Source of the DNA: Chloroflexota bacterium | GTDB lineage: Bacteria > Chloroflexota > Dehalococcoidia > Tepidiformales > Tepidiformaceae | Length of the DNA: 7,491 bases | Direction of reading: 5' to 3' | Assembly: GCA_025350285.1 (NCBI GenBank) | Contig: JANXYE010000541.1 | Span: 1-7,491 of the forward strand | Part shown: one piece after another, positions 1 through 5,480 of the stretch | Layout: each line of letters starts with the position of its first letter | Position numbering within the stretch: the stretch's first letter is position 1 | Notes under the pieces: model-generated | What the model saw: only the letters and a program-made list of their open reading frames with translations | The model's database searches: none | Told to the model about the DNA's origin: nothing | Translations under genes and position numbers: made by a program

Positions 1-725
1 CAACCGAGCCTCCACATCGTGAAGATCATGATGCAGGGGAGGCCGACCATGGCGGCGATTGGCACGCCCTGTTCGACGATCCAGCCGGGGAAGTCCAGGT
101 GTTGGAAGGAGGTCGGCCCACCGGGGGCGTCGCTGGCGAGCAGCTTCAGGTTAAACGGCAAGTACGGGATGCTCTTCGACCACTCCGGCCAGGGGACTTG
201 GCTCTGAAGCGCACGGGCGTTCTCCATGAACTTGAAGCTGTCACCGCCGGACCAGCCAAACCACTTGTTCAGCAGATACGCGAGTTTGCCCGAGTCCCAG
301 AGGATGAGCGCCCAGGTCCCTAAGAATCCGACGCTACCGGCGGCGGCAGTGATTTTGACGGCCTTCTCCGTGCCGAACCAGGAGCCCTGGCCTTCGGTTT
401 CGCGGTCGAAGTAGGGGAAGGCAGCGAGCACGCCCAGCCAGATGGTGGGAATGATCACGCCAGCCATCGCGGCGTTCATGTGGAGCAAGAGTTCCTGCAG
501 GTTGAGCAGGTACCAGGGCGCTTTGGACGGGTTCGGTGTGACATCCGCGTTCGCCTGGTCAAGCAATGGGGCGTTAACGAGGACGCCCAGCAGGAAAAGG
601 GTAAGGGTGAAGAGCATGGCCGCGATGAACTCGACGAAGACGAGGTCCGGCCAGACGAGCACTTCCTCGTCACGTGCGCGCGCTTGCGGGCGGGCGACTG
701 GTCGAGCGACAACAGCGGTGGCCAT
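1..725 (-). CDS. Cytochrome b C-terminal (subunit IV-type) subunit of a quinol:cytochrome c oxidoreductase, 3' end outside the window
   Basis: This is the C-terminal half of a split cytochrome b, which with the b6-type protein upstream forms the quinol-oxidising membrane core of a bc/b6f-type complex. It starts at ATG 725-723, 26 bp after the b6 stop, with AAGGG seven bases upstream; 241 codons are visible and the frame runs off the window. A short Arg/Ala-rich N-terminus precedes a first membrane helix (about residues 28-50, ending VNAPL). Next comes the Qo-site segment KAPWYLLNLQELL (68-80), then further hydrophobic segments near 82-102, 115-140 and 215-240. The Qo motif, PEWY in mitochondrial bc1, reads A69-P-W-Y72, so the quinol-proton-accepting glutamate is replaced by proline. 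Such changes are known in lineages using low-potential quinones. Whether a cytochrome c domain is fused at the C-terminus cannot be seen. Family assignment is secure; the quinone type is inferred. Confidence 0.88.
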   Translation of the reverse strand, partial: MATAVVARPVARPQARARDEEVLVWPDLVFVEFIAAMLFTLTLFLLGVLVNAPLLDQANADVTPNPSKAPWYLLNLQELLLHMNAAMAGVIIPTIWLGVLAAFPYFDRETEGQGSWFGTEKAVKITAAAGSVGFLGTWALILWDSGKLAYLLNKWFGWSGGDSFKFMENARALQSQVPWPEWSKSIPYLPFNLKLLASDAPGGPTSFQHLDFPGWIVEQGVPIAAMVGLPCIMIFTMWRLG

Positions 726-751
726 GTCTTATCCCTTTCTCGCGCGCGAAC

Positions 752-1504
752 CTAGAGTGGCCGGGCCAGGCCACCATCGCGGCGAATCCGCCAGAAGTGG
801 ATGGCCATAAAGATGGCGGCCAGCAAAGGCAGGCCGATGACGTGGAGTGTGTAGAAGCGGATGAGCGCGTCCGGGCCCACCTGGAGCCCGCCGAGCAGCC
901 AGAAGCGGGACTTCGGCCCAAGGACGGGGGCGGAGCCGGCGATGTTCGTGCCGACGGTAATGGCCCAGAAAGCCAGCTGGTCCCACGGGAGGAGGTAGCC
1001 GGTGAAGCTAAGGAGGAACGTCAGGACGAGCAGGATGACGCCGACGACCCAGTTGAATTCGCGCGGCGGTTTGTACGCGCCCGTATAGAAGACGCGCATC
1101 ATATGCAAAAACACGAGGATGACCATCGCGTGGGCCATCCAGCGGTGGATGTTCCGCATCAGTTGGCCGAACTGAACGTTCGTCTGGAGGTTCTGGATGT
1201 CCAGGTAGGCCCGATCGACGCTCGGGACGTAATAGAACATCAGCAGGATGCCGGTCACCGTGAGGCCGAGGAACATGAAGAACGAGAGGCCGCCCAGGCA
1301 GTAGGTGTGCGTGATCTTCACGTGCGTGCGATGGATTCGGGTCGGGTGGAGATGAAGGAAAACGTTCGTCGCCACCACAAGCATCTGGTTGCGCGGGGTA
1401 TTGGGGTAGCCCGTACGGAAGATGGATTTCCACACGTAGTTGTGGAACATCTTGTCGTAGATCTTATCAGCGATGGTTGGGCGAGCCGGTTGTTCGACAG
1501 CCAT
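752..1504 (-). CDS. Cytochrome b6-type subunit (N-terminal cytochrome b, two haem b plus haem ci cysteine)
   Basis: A 250-residue integral membrane protein that carries electrons across the bilayer between the two quinone sites of a bc/b6f-type complex. The haem b ligands are visible as H120/H134 (HRWMAH...FLH) and H221/H236 (FYTLH...AIH). C69, in TYCLGG, lies 51 residues before H120, as chloroplast b6 Cys35 lies before His86. The other ligand spacings (14, 87 and 15) also equal those of b6, so a covalently attached haem ci is expected. [11 protein letters not shown] (166-176) is the conserved segment after the third helix. The N-terminus is about 34 residues longer than chloroplast b6. ATG 1504-1502 is chosen because GGGGAAGAAG precedes it; an in-frame GTG at 1537 would add 11 Arg-rich residues and overlap the upstream small gene. 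The stop lies 26 bp before the subunit IV gene. Confidence 0.93.
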   Translation of the reverse strand: MAVEQPARPTIADKIYDKMFHNYVWKSIFRTGYPNTPRNQMLVVATNVFLHLHPTRIHRTHVKITHTYCLGGLSFFMFLGLTVTGILLMFYYVPSVDRAYLDIQNLQTNVQFGQLMRNIHRWMAHAMVILVFLHMMRVFYTGAYKPPREFNWVVGVILLVLTFLLSFTGYLLPWDQLAFWAITVGTNIAGSAPVLGPKSRFWLLGGLQVGPDALIRFYTLHVIGLPLLAAIFMAIHFWRIRRDGGLARPL

Positions 1505-1524
1505 TCGTCTTCTTCCCCGCGTCC

Positions 1525-1644
1525 TTAGCGCTGCCACCAGTGGCCAAAGGCCACCAGAATACCAAGCGAAGCTACGATCGTGATCCCCACAAAGACCAGT
1601 TCAAGGGTCTCCGCGAAGTCGTGCGGCAGGTTTGCGAACTCCAT
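1525..1644 (-). CDS. 39-residue single-pass membrane protein at the head of the cytochrome b operon
   Basis: I do not recognise a family. The predicted protein begins [16 protein letters not shown], has one hydrophobic span at about residues 16-34 ([18 protein letters not shown]) and ends HWWQR. That is a short acidic head, a helix and an aromatic/basic end. ATG 1644-1642 is preceded by AAGGGGAGG about nine bases upstream, a strong ribosome binding site for this window. The TAA stop lies 20 bp before the ATG of the b6 gene on the same strand, so the two are very probably co-transcribed. Position, size and topology recall the small one-helix subunits of b6f complexes (PetG, PetL, PetN), although no sequence similarity is claimed. 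The frame stays open upstream to 1833, but that extension crosses the predicted promoter and has a Gly/Pro-rich, non-protein-like composition, so the short form is preferred. Confidence 0.6.
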   Translation of the reverse strand: MEFANLPHDFAETLELVFVGITIVASLGILVAFGHWWQR

Positions 1645-1729
1645 GCGGACCGGCCTCCCCTTCGCACCCGGCGGGTTCACGCCGCCGGGCAACGCGCCCA
1701 AGCGGCTTTGTGAAGACCGTAGCAAGCGA

Positions 1730-1758
1730 TTTATACCACCGGCCTTGACCGCGAGCAA
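1730..1758 (-). promoter_or_regulatory. Candidate sigma-70 promoter of the cytochrome b operon
   Basis: Read on the minus strand, TTGCTC (1758-1753) and TATAAA (1735-1730) are separated by exactly 17 bases. This lies about 85 bp upstream of the ATG of the 39-residue gene, in an otherwise GC-rich gap after the glycosyltransferase stop. Both hexamers are close to the consensus TTGACA/TATAAT. It suggests the respiratory operon has its own promoter. It is a pattern match only. Confidence 0.45.
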
Positions 1759-1852
1759 ACCAAATTGGGCCATGTTTACGCCGCCGGGGGGCGCCGCCAG
1801 CGGGTTATGCACAGGTCTCATCCGGGAATGCATTGCGCCTATCCAACGTTGG

Positions 1853-2602
1853 TCAGCGGGCGCGGAAACGCATCCGCATGAGCCCCCGGATATCTTCCGA
1901 AGCGGTCTTCAGGATGTTGACCTTCGTGTCCTTGTCTTCATCCCAGCGGACCGGGAGTTCGCCGATCCGCATGTGGGCGCGCTGGGCGAGGATGAGCAAC
2001 TCGGTATCGAAGAACCACATCCGGTTTTCGATTTTCGGGACGAGTTCATCAACGGCCCGCCGGCTCAAGGCTTTGAAGCCGCACTGGGCGTCCGTGATCT
2101 TGAGCCTGGGGAACGTCCCCCGGATGAGGGCAACGTAGCCGCGAGACGTAATCTCGCGCTTCAGCGAACGCTTGATCTTCGACCCGCGAGCGAGCCGGGT
2201 GCCTATCGCGATGTCATAGCGGCCGCTGGCTATCATGCCGATGAGGTCGGGGAGGTGGGCCAGATCCGTGCTGAGGTCCACGTCCATGTAGCTGACGATA
2301 TCGGCGGTGCCGCGGGTCCAGGCCTCGCGCAGGGCCAGGCCCCGGCCTTTCACGGTGAGCAAGACGGCGGCCACGCGGCCGGGAAACTCAGCTTCCAGTT
2401 GGCTCGCCAGGGCGCCCGTACCGTCATTCGAACCGTTGTCGGCGATCACGATCCGCCAGCTGTAGGCCGGGTGCCCGGCGAGGAACGCCAGCGTCTTTTC
2501 GACGCTGGCGCGAAGCACCGTGACTTCGTTGTAGCACGGGATGACGACATCGACCGTGGGACGCGGCTGACCGGCGGGCGTTGGTTCGCTCATCGTGGCC
2601 AT
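1853..2602 (-). CDS. Family 2 glycosyltransferase (dolichyl-phosphate sugar synthase / ALG5-like)
   Basis: A 249-residue soluble GT-A fold glycosyltransferase, probably moving a sugar from a nucleotide donor to a polyprenyl phosphate or other lipid carrier at the cytoplasmic membrane face. Motifs in order: VVIPCYNE (19-26) opens the nucleotide-binding fold; ADNGSNDGT (54-62) is typical of family 2; DVD (107-109) is the metal- and donor-binding DXD; TDAQCGFKAL (170-179) and WFFDTELLILA match the acceptor-side region of the DPM1/ALG5 group; ELPVRW.ED..TKVN is the usual C-terminal signature. No membrane helix is present, unlike GtrB-type relatives with two C-terminal spans. ATG 2602-2600 and ATG 2593-2591 are both possible starts, and neither has a clear ribosome binding site. 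It shares the strand of the cytochrome operon, but the 208-bp gap and candidate promoter suggest separate transcription. Donor and acceptor cannot be told from sequence. Confidence 0.9.
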   Translation of the reverse strand: MATMSEPTPAGQPRPTVDVVIPCYNEVTVLRASVEKTLAFLAGHPAYSWRIVIADNGSNDGTGALASQLEAEFPGRVAAVLLTVKGRGLALREAWTRGTADIVSYMDVDLSTDLAHLPDLIGMIASGRYDIAIGTRLARGSKIKRSLKREITSRGYVALIRGTFPRLKITDAQCGFKALSRRAVDELVPKIENRMWFFDTELLILAQRAHMRIGELPVRWDEDKDTKVNILKTASEDIRGLMRMRFRAR

Positions 2603-2726
2603 TGTTAAGGCAGGGAGGGCGAACGGGAAATCGGGCCGGTAAAGGGGCCATCGGAAACCGGCCTCGCGAACGGAGCGAACCGGGGAACCGCAGGGGGATG
2701 CGAGCGGTGCGGTGACACGCGACGGG

Positions 2727-2830
2727 CCGCCCTCACCCCGTCCCCCTCTTCTCCTTCCGAGGAAGGACGGGCGAGGGGGAGGAACTTTTTCAGCGGTGAA
2801 GGGCTATCGCGAACCTTGTCGATGAAGTAC
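2727..2830 (+). repeat. Intergenic hairpin repeat, copy 1
   Basis: An element of about 104 bp matched at 6749-6852 in the same orientation. It opens with GCCCTCACCCC. It contains an outer stem CCCCCTC (2742-2748) / GAGGGGG (2773-2779) and an inner inverted repeat TCCTTCC (2752-2758) / GGAAGGA (2761-2767). It ends in a conserved tail of about 57 bp (2774-2830) with a T-run at 2786-2790. The tail matches copy 2 at 53 of 58 aligned columns with one gap, while the inner stem sequence differs. The last base touches the rpsT stop codon. Both neighbouring genes run on the minus strand, where the T-run precedes the hairpin, so this copy is not a terminator for rpsT. Confidence 0.75.
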
Positions 2831-3090
2831 TAGGCCCGGGCCACGAGTGCGGCGAGACGGCGCTTGGTTCGGTCGGCTTTGCCGGCGTGGATGGCGCCCT
2901 TGGCCGCCGCGCGATCGAGAGCCGAGTAGGCCTGGCGCAGGGCAGCGGCCGAGCTGTCCTCGTCGGCGCCGGCGCCGAGTTCGCGCACCGTGCGCACGGC
3001 CGAACGGGCGGCCGTGCGAGTCGAGCGGTTGCGGTCGCGCCGCTTGAGGGATTGGTGCCAGCGCTTCTCAGCGGATTTGGTGTTCGCCAT
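2830..3090 (-). CDS. rpsT: 30S ribosomal protein S20 (bS20)
   Basis: An 86-residue, strongly basic and alanine-rich protein starting MANTKSAEKRWHQSLKRRDRNRS, the classic bS20 opening. bS20 binds 16S rRNA in the body of the small subunit and is an early assembly protein. The sequence fits the three-helix bundle: an Arg/Lys-rich first helix (about 3-34), a central helix around 35-60 and the typical C-terminal AAAKGAIHAGKADRTKRRLAALVARA, which matches the conserved KGxIHxNxAxRxKSRL region. Length is normal for the family. ATG 3090-3088 is the only sensible start; GGAA about eight bases upstream is a weak binding site. The gene stands alone, divergent from rho, and its stop abuts the intergenic repeat. 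In E. coli rpsT is autoregulated at translation; nothing here shows whether that holds. Confidence 0.95.
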   Translation of the reverse strand: MANTKSAEKRWHQSLKRRDRNRSTRTAARSAVRTVRELGAGADEDSSAAALRQAYSALDRAAAKGAIHAGKADRTKRRLAALVARA

Positions 3091-3298
3091 GGTTCGTTTC
3101 CAGCATTCTTAACGGATGAACGTTGAGGGTATCGTGGGGCCTGCGAACGGGCAAAGGAGGCCGTTGGCCGTTCGCCATCGGCCGTCTTTGGCGACGCTGA
3201 CGGCATCCGCAGGGCTGGGGCGCCGCTCGCTCTCGGTCGCGGTGCTGATGTAGTGAAGCATGGTCGATGGTTACTGTGGGAGCGCGCCGCCAGAACAG

Positions 3299-3328
3299 TT
3301 GCATGTTTCCTGAAGAACCCGCTATTCT
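3299..3328 (+). promoter_or_regulatory. Candidate sigma-70 promoter of rho
   Basis: TTGCAT (3299-3304) and TATTCT (3323-3328) are 18 bases apart, about 70 bp before the predicted rho start. The expected transcript would begin near 3335 and carry a leader of about 60 nt containing the AGGCGG/CCGCCT hairpin. This is the best match in the gap but rests on consensus similarity only. Confidence 0.4.
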
Positions 3329-3341
3329 GGTAGTAGCTGTA

Positions 3342-3357
3342 AGGCGGCAACCCGCCT
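3342..3357 (+). promoter_or_regulatory. Perfect hairpin in the rho leader
   Basis: AGGCGG (3342-3347), loop CAAC and CCGCCT (3352-3357) form a six-pair, all Watson-Crick stem just after the candidate transcription start and 39 bp before the TTG start. It has no T-run, so it is not an intrinsic terminator. Rho often controls its own transcription in its leader, so a regulatory or RNA-protective role is possible but unproven. Confidence 0.35.
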
Positions 3358-3396
3358 CCATTCATCCACACAGCCGAACTGGTCACCCCCACTGCC

Positions 3397-5364
3397 TTGA
3401 CTGAAGAAGTAAGTACCCCCCGCGTCCCCGCGCGGCGAGTGGTCTCCCGGCGAAAGGCGTCAGCCGAAACCCCGACGGAAGATCTCGCCACACCGACCAG
3501 CGTTGCCAGCAACGGCCACGCCCAGCAGGAACTCGCGCCCGCGTCCTCCAACGGCGTCGCGCACTTTGAGATCCTAAACCCGGCGCCCACGAACGGCGCC
3601 CACGAAGCGTCCGATCCTGGCGAGAGCGGCGCACCCCCGCGTCGCCGCACGCGCAGCCGGTCGGCCAAGCCAGACGAAACGGCCGTCGAGCCTTCAGAGG
3701 CGCAAGTAGTGCAAGCCATTCTCGGCCCGGCCGCGACCGCTAAGGTCGAGGCTCCGGCCTCACCGGTGGCCCACGGCGCGCGGTCGGCTGGAGCGCCCGA
3801 GGCCGCCCCATCTCAGGACCGGCCGCAACAGCGCCAACCCGACGGCGACCGGACGGAACGCCCCGAAAGCGGAAACCAGGACCGTGGCGATCGGCCAGAC
3901 GGGCGCCGCGAACGACGCTGGGGCCGCGACCGCTTCGAACGCGACCGCAACGATCGTGGCGGTAACAACAACAACAACAGGCAGCAGCAGTTCGAGCGCC
4001 AGGACCGGCTCGACCGCCCGCCGCGCGAAGAACGCTTTGAGGGCGACGAGCCCCAACGGGACCGGCCACCGCGCGCGGATCGGATCGCCCTGCCGGCGCT
4101 CAACATCACTGAAATGCAGACGATGGCGGTGGAGGAGCTGACGGAACTCGCGAACCAGATGCAACTCCAGGACATCGCCCATCTGCGCCGCCCGGACCTG
4201 ATTTTGCGGCTCTTGCAGGGCCAGGCCGAGGCCCGTGGGAACATCTTCTCCGGCGGATTCCTGGAAGTCAGCGACGATGGGAACTACGGGTTCCTGCGCG
4301 GCGAGCGAATGCTGCCGGGACCGCACGACATCTATGTGTCGCAGTCGCAGCTTCGGCGGTTCGCGCTTCGGCCAGGGGATTATGTGACCGGACAGATTCG
4401 CCAGGCGCGCGACAACGAAAAGTACTACGGCCTCCTGAAGGTCGATGCCGTCAACGGAGACGACCCGGAAGTGGCCAAGCGGCGGCCGTTCTTCGAAAAC
4501 CTGACGGCCATCTTCCCGCGTGAACAGATGAAGCTGGAGACCACGCCAGACAACCTGACGCACCGGATCATCGACCTCATCGCGCCGGTTGGCCGGGGGC
4601 AGCGCGGGCTCATCGTTTCGCCACCAAAAGCGGGCAAGACGATGCTCCTGAAGAACATCGCGAACGGCATTTCGGCGAACTACCCGGATGTGCACCTGAT
4701 CGTCCTCCTTATCGGCGAACGGCCAGAGGAAGTGACCGACATGCAGCGCACGGTGCGCGGCGAAGTCATCAGCAGCACCTTCGATGAGCCCGTCGAGGAC
4801 CACACGCGGGTTGCCGAGATGGCCCTCGAGCGGGCCAAGCGGCTCGTGGAGATGGGCAAGGATGTGGTCATCCTGATGGACTCGATCACCCGTCTGACGC
4901 GGGCCTACAACCTCGCCCTCCCGCCCAGCGGCCGGACACTCTCCGGTGGCGTGGACCCGGTGGCGCTTTATCCGCCAAAGCGGCTCTTCGGGGCCGCCCG
5001 CAAGTGCGAAGAGGGCGGATCGCTGACCGTCCTCGCGACCTGTCTCGTGGACACGGGGAGCCGCATGGACGAAGTCGTGTTCGAAGAGTTCAAGGGCACC
5101 GGCAACCTCGAACTGCGGCTGGACCGCAAGCTCGCGGAACGCCGCTTCTACCCGGCGATCGATATCCAGGCGAGTTCGACGCGGCGCGAAGAGTTGCTGC
5201 TCGACGAAAAGACGCTGAAAGGCGTCTACCTGATGCGGCGGATGACGGCGATGATTTCGCAAAACGCGCCGAACCAGACGGAAGCCACCGAGCGCCTGCT
5301 CGAGCGGTTGGCCCGCACGACCACCAACGAAGAGTTTGTTGCCAGTCTCAAGACCGACCTGTAG
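3397..5364 (+). CDS. rho: Transcription termination factor Rho with long disordered N-terminal extension
   Basis: A 655-residue Rho, against about 419 in E. coli: the hexameric RNA-dependent ATPase that ends transcription by translocating along untranslated RNA. Residues 1-235 form a low-complexity tail, Ala/Pro/Ser-rich then Arg/Asp/Gln-rich, with N190-194 and Q196-198. The conserved body follows: Rho N-terminal helical domain (about 236-278), OSB RNA-binding domain with YGFLR...DIYVS...[12 protein letters not shown] (about 284-350), P-loop SPPKAGKT (408-415), [15 protein letters not shown] (439 onward) with E441 as the likely catalytic glutamate, Walker [12 protein letters not shown] (490-500), and [11 protein letters not shown] and EEFKGTGN for RNA translocation and subunit contact. 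The first in-frame methionine is M240, so translation of the tail needs a non-ATG start; TTG 3397 follows the last upstream stop at 3340-3342. No clear ribosome binding site is seen. The body is certain, the exact start is not. Confidence 0.95.
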   Translation: MTEEVSTPRVPARRVVSRRKASAETPTEDLATPTSVASNGHAQQELAPASSNGVAHFEILNPAPTNGAHEASDPGESGAPPRRRTRSRSAKPDETAVEPSEAQVVQAILGPAATAKVEAPASPVAHGARSAGAPEAAPSQDRPQQRQPDGDRTERPESGNQDRGDRPDGRRERRWGRDRFERDRNDRGGNNNNNRQQQFERQDRLDRPPREERFEGDEPQRDRPPRADRIALPALNITEMQTMAVEELTELANQMQLQDIAHLRRPDLILRLLQGQAEARGNIFSGGFLEVSDDGNYGFLRGERMLPGPHDIYVSQSQLRRFALRPGDYVTGQIRQARDNEKYYGLLKVDAVNGDDPEVAKRRPFFENLTAIFPREQMKLETTPDNLTHRIIDLIAPVGRGQRGLIVSPPKAGKTMLLKNIANGISANYPDVHLIVLLIGERPEEVTDMQRTVRGEVISSTFDEPVEDHTRVAEMALERAKRLVEMGKDVVILMDSITRLTRAYNLALPPSGRTLSGGVDPVALYPPKRLFGAARKCEEGGSLTVLATCLVDTGSRMDEVVFEEFKGTGNLELRLDRKLAERRFYPAIDIQASSTRREELLLDEKTLKGVYLMRRMTAMISQNAPNQTEATERLLERLARTTTNEEFVASLKTDL

Positions 5365-5385
5365 TACACTGCCGGCGGTGGTGTA
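5365..5385 (+). promoter_or_regulatory. Hairpin directly after the rho stop
   Basis: The 21 bases starting at the first base after the rho TAG fold into a nine-pair stem (TACACTGCC with GGTGGTGTA, two G-T wobbles) and loop GGC. No T-run follows (the next bases are GGGGCATC), so it is not a standard intrinsic terminator. It could protect the rho 3' end or mark an RNA-processing point between rho and the downstream cell-wall gene. Confidence 0.4.
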
Positions 5386-5411
5386 GGGGCATCTCCCTCG
5401 GGAGGAAAAGA

Positions 5412-5480
5412 ATGGCGCAGCGCTTGGTCCGCCGCGGGGTAACTTCCCCGCTGGCACTCGCGGAGCGGCTTGGGCCCTGA
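5412..5480 (+). CDS. 22-residue reading frame with strong ribosome binding site, overlapping the LysM-M23 start
   Basis: ATG 5412-5414 is preceded by GGGAGGA (5400-5406) at ideal distance, the best ribosome binding site on the plus strand of this window. The peptide, MAQRLVRRGVTSPLALAERLGP, is basic and matches nothing I recognise. It ends GGG CCC TGA. A GTG in the LysM-M23 frame begins two bases after the last base of the stop (TGA C GTG), and the protease frame is the +1 frame relative to this one. Three readings fit: an upstream peptide coupled by re-initiation to the protease; the true start of the protease, joined by +1 slippage on CCC-TGA (giving 436 residues); or a one-base indel that split the gene. 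A short hairpin CTCC/GGAG (5393-5404) covers the binding site and could limit initiation. Confidence 0.45.
   Translation: MAQRLVRRGVTSPLALAERLGP

Larger units (their letters stand above)
3091..3396. other. Divergent intergenic region between rpsT and rho
   Basis: This gap holds the upstream regions of both genes. The rho-proximal part has a good promoter candidate and a small hairpin, listed separately. On the rpsT side only a weak pair is seen on the minus strand (TTGCCC and TACCCT, 17 apart, near 3126-3154). The middle (about 3160-3240) is GC-rich with several GGCCGT/CGGCC repeats and no convincing reading frame, tRNA or riboswitch that I can recognise. Confidence 0.6.

Noticed and set aside
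674..1528. A 284-codon plus-strand open frame across the cytochrome b genes
   Set aside because: It runs antisense to the b6-type gene with its haem ligands; its composition (Glu/His/Asp/Arg-rich) is the mirror of membrane-protein codons.
1843..1852. Perfect palindrome CCAACGTTGG just after the glycosyltransferase stop
   Set aside because: It is too short for a stable hairpin, has no T-run and no second copy; not called as a terminator or operator.
1580..2608. A 342-codon plus-strand open frame across the glycosyltransferase
   Set aside because: It is the complement of a gene with clear family 2 motifs and crosses the intergenic promoter region.
3068..3178. A 36-codon minus-strand frame overlapping the rpsT start, considered as a leader peptide (its start ATGGCGAAC matches that of rpsT)
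   Set aside because: It has no clear ribosome binding site, its composition is not protein-like, and the nine-base match is easily chance in a GC-rich gap.
3964..3978. (AAC)5 simple repeat
   Set aside because: It encodes the five-Asn run in the disordered Rho tail, so it is explained as coding low complexity.
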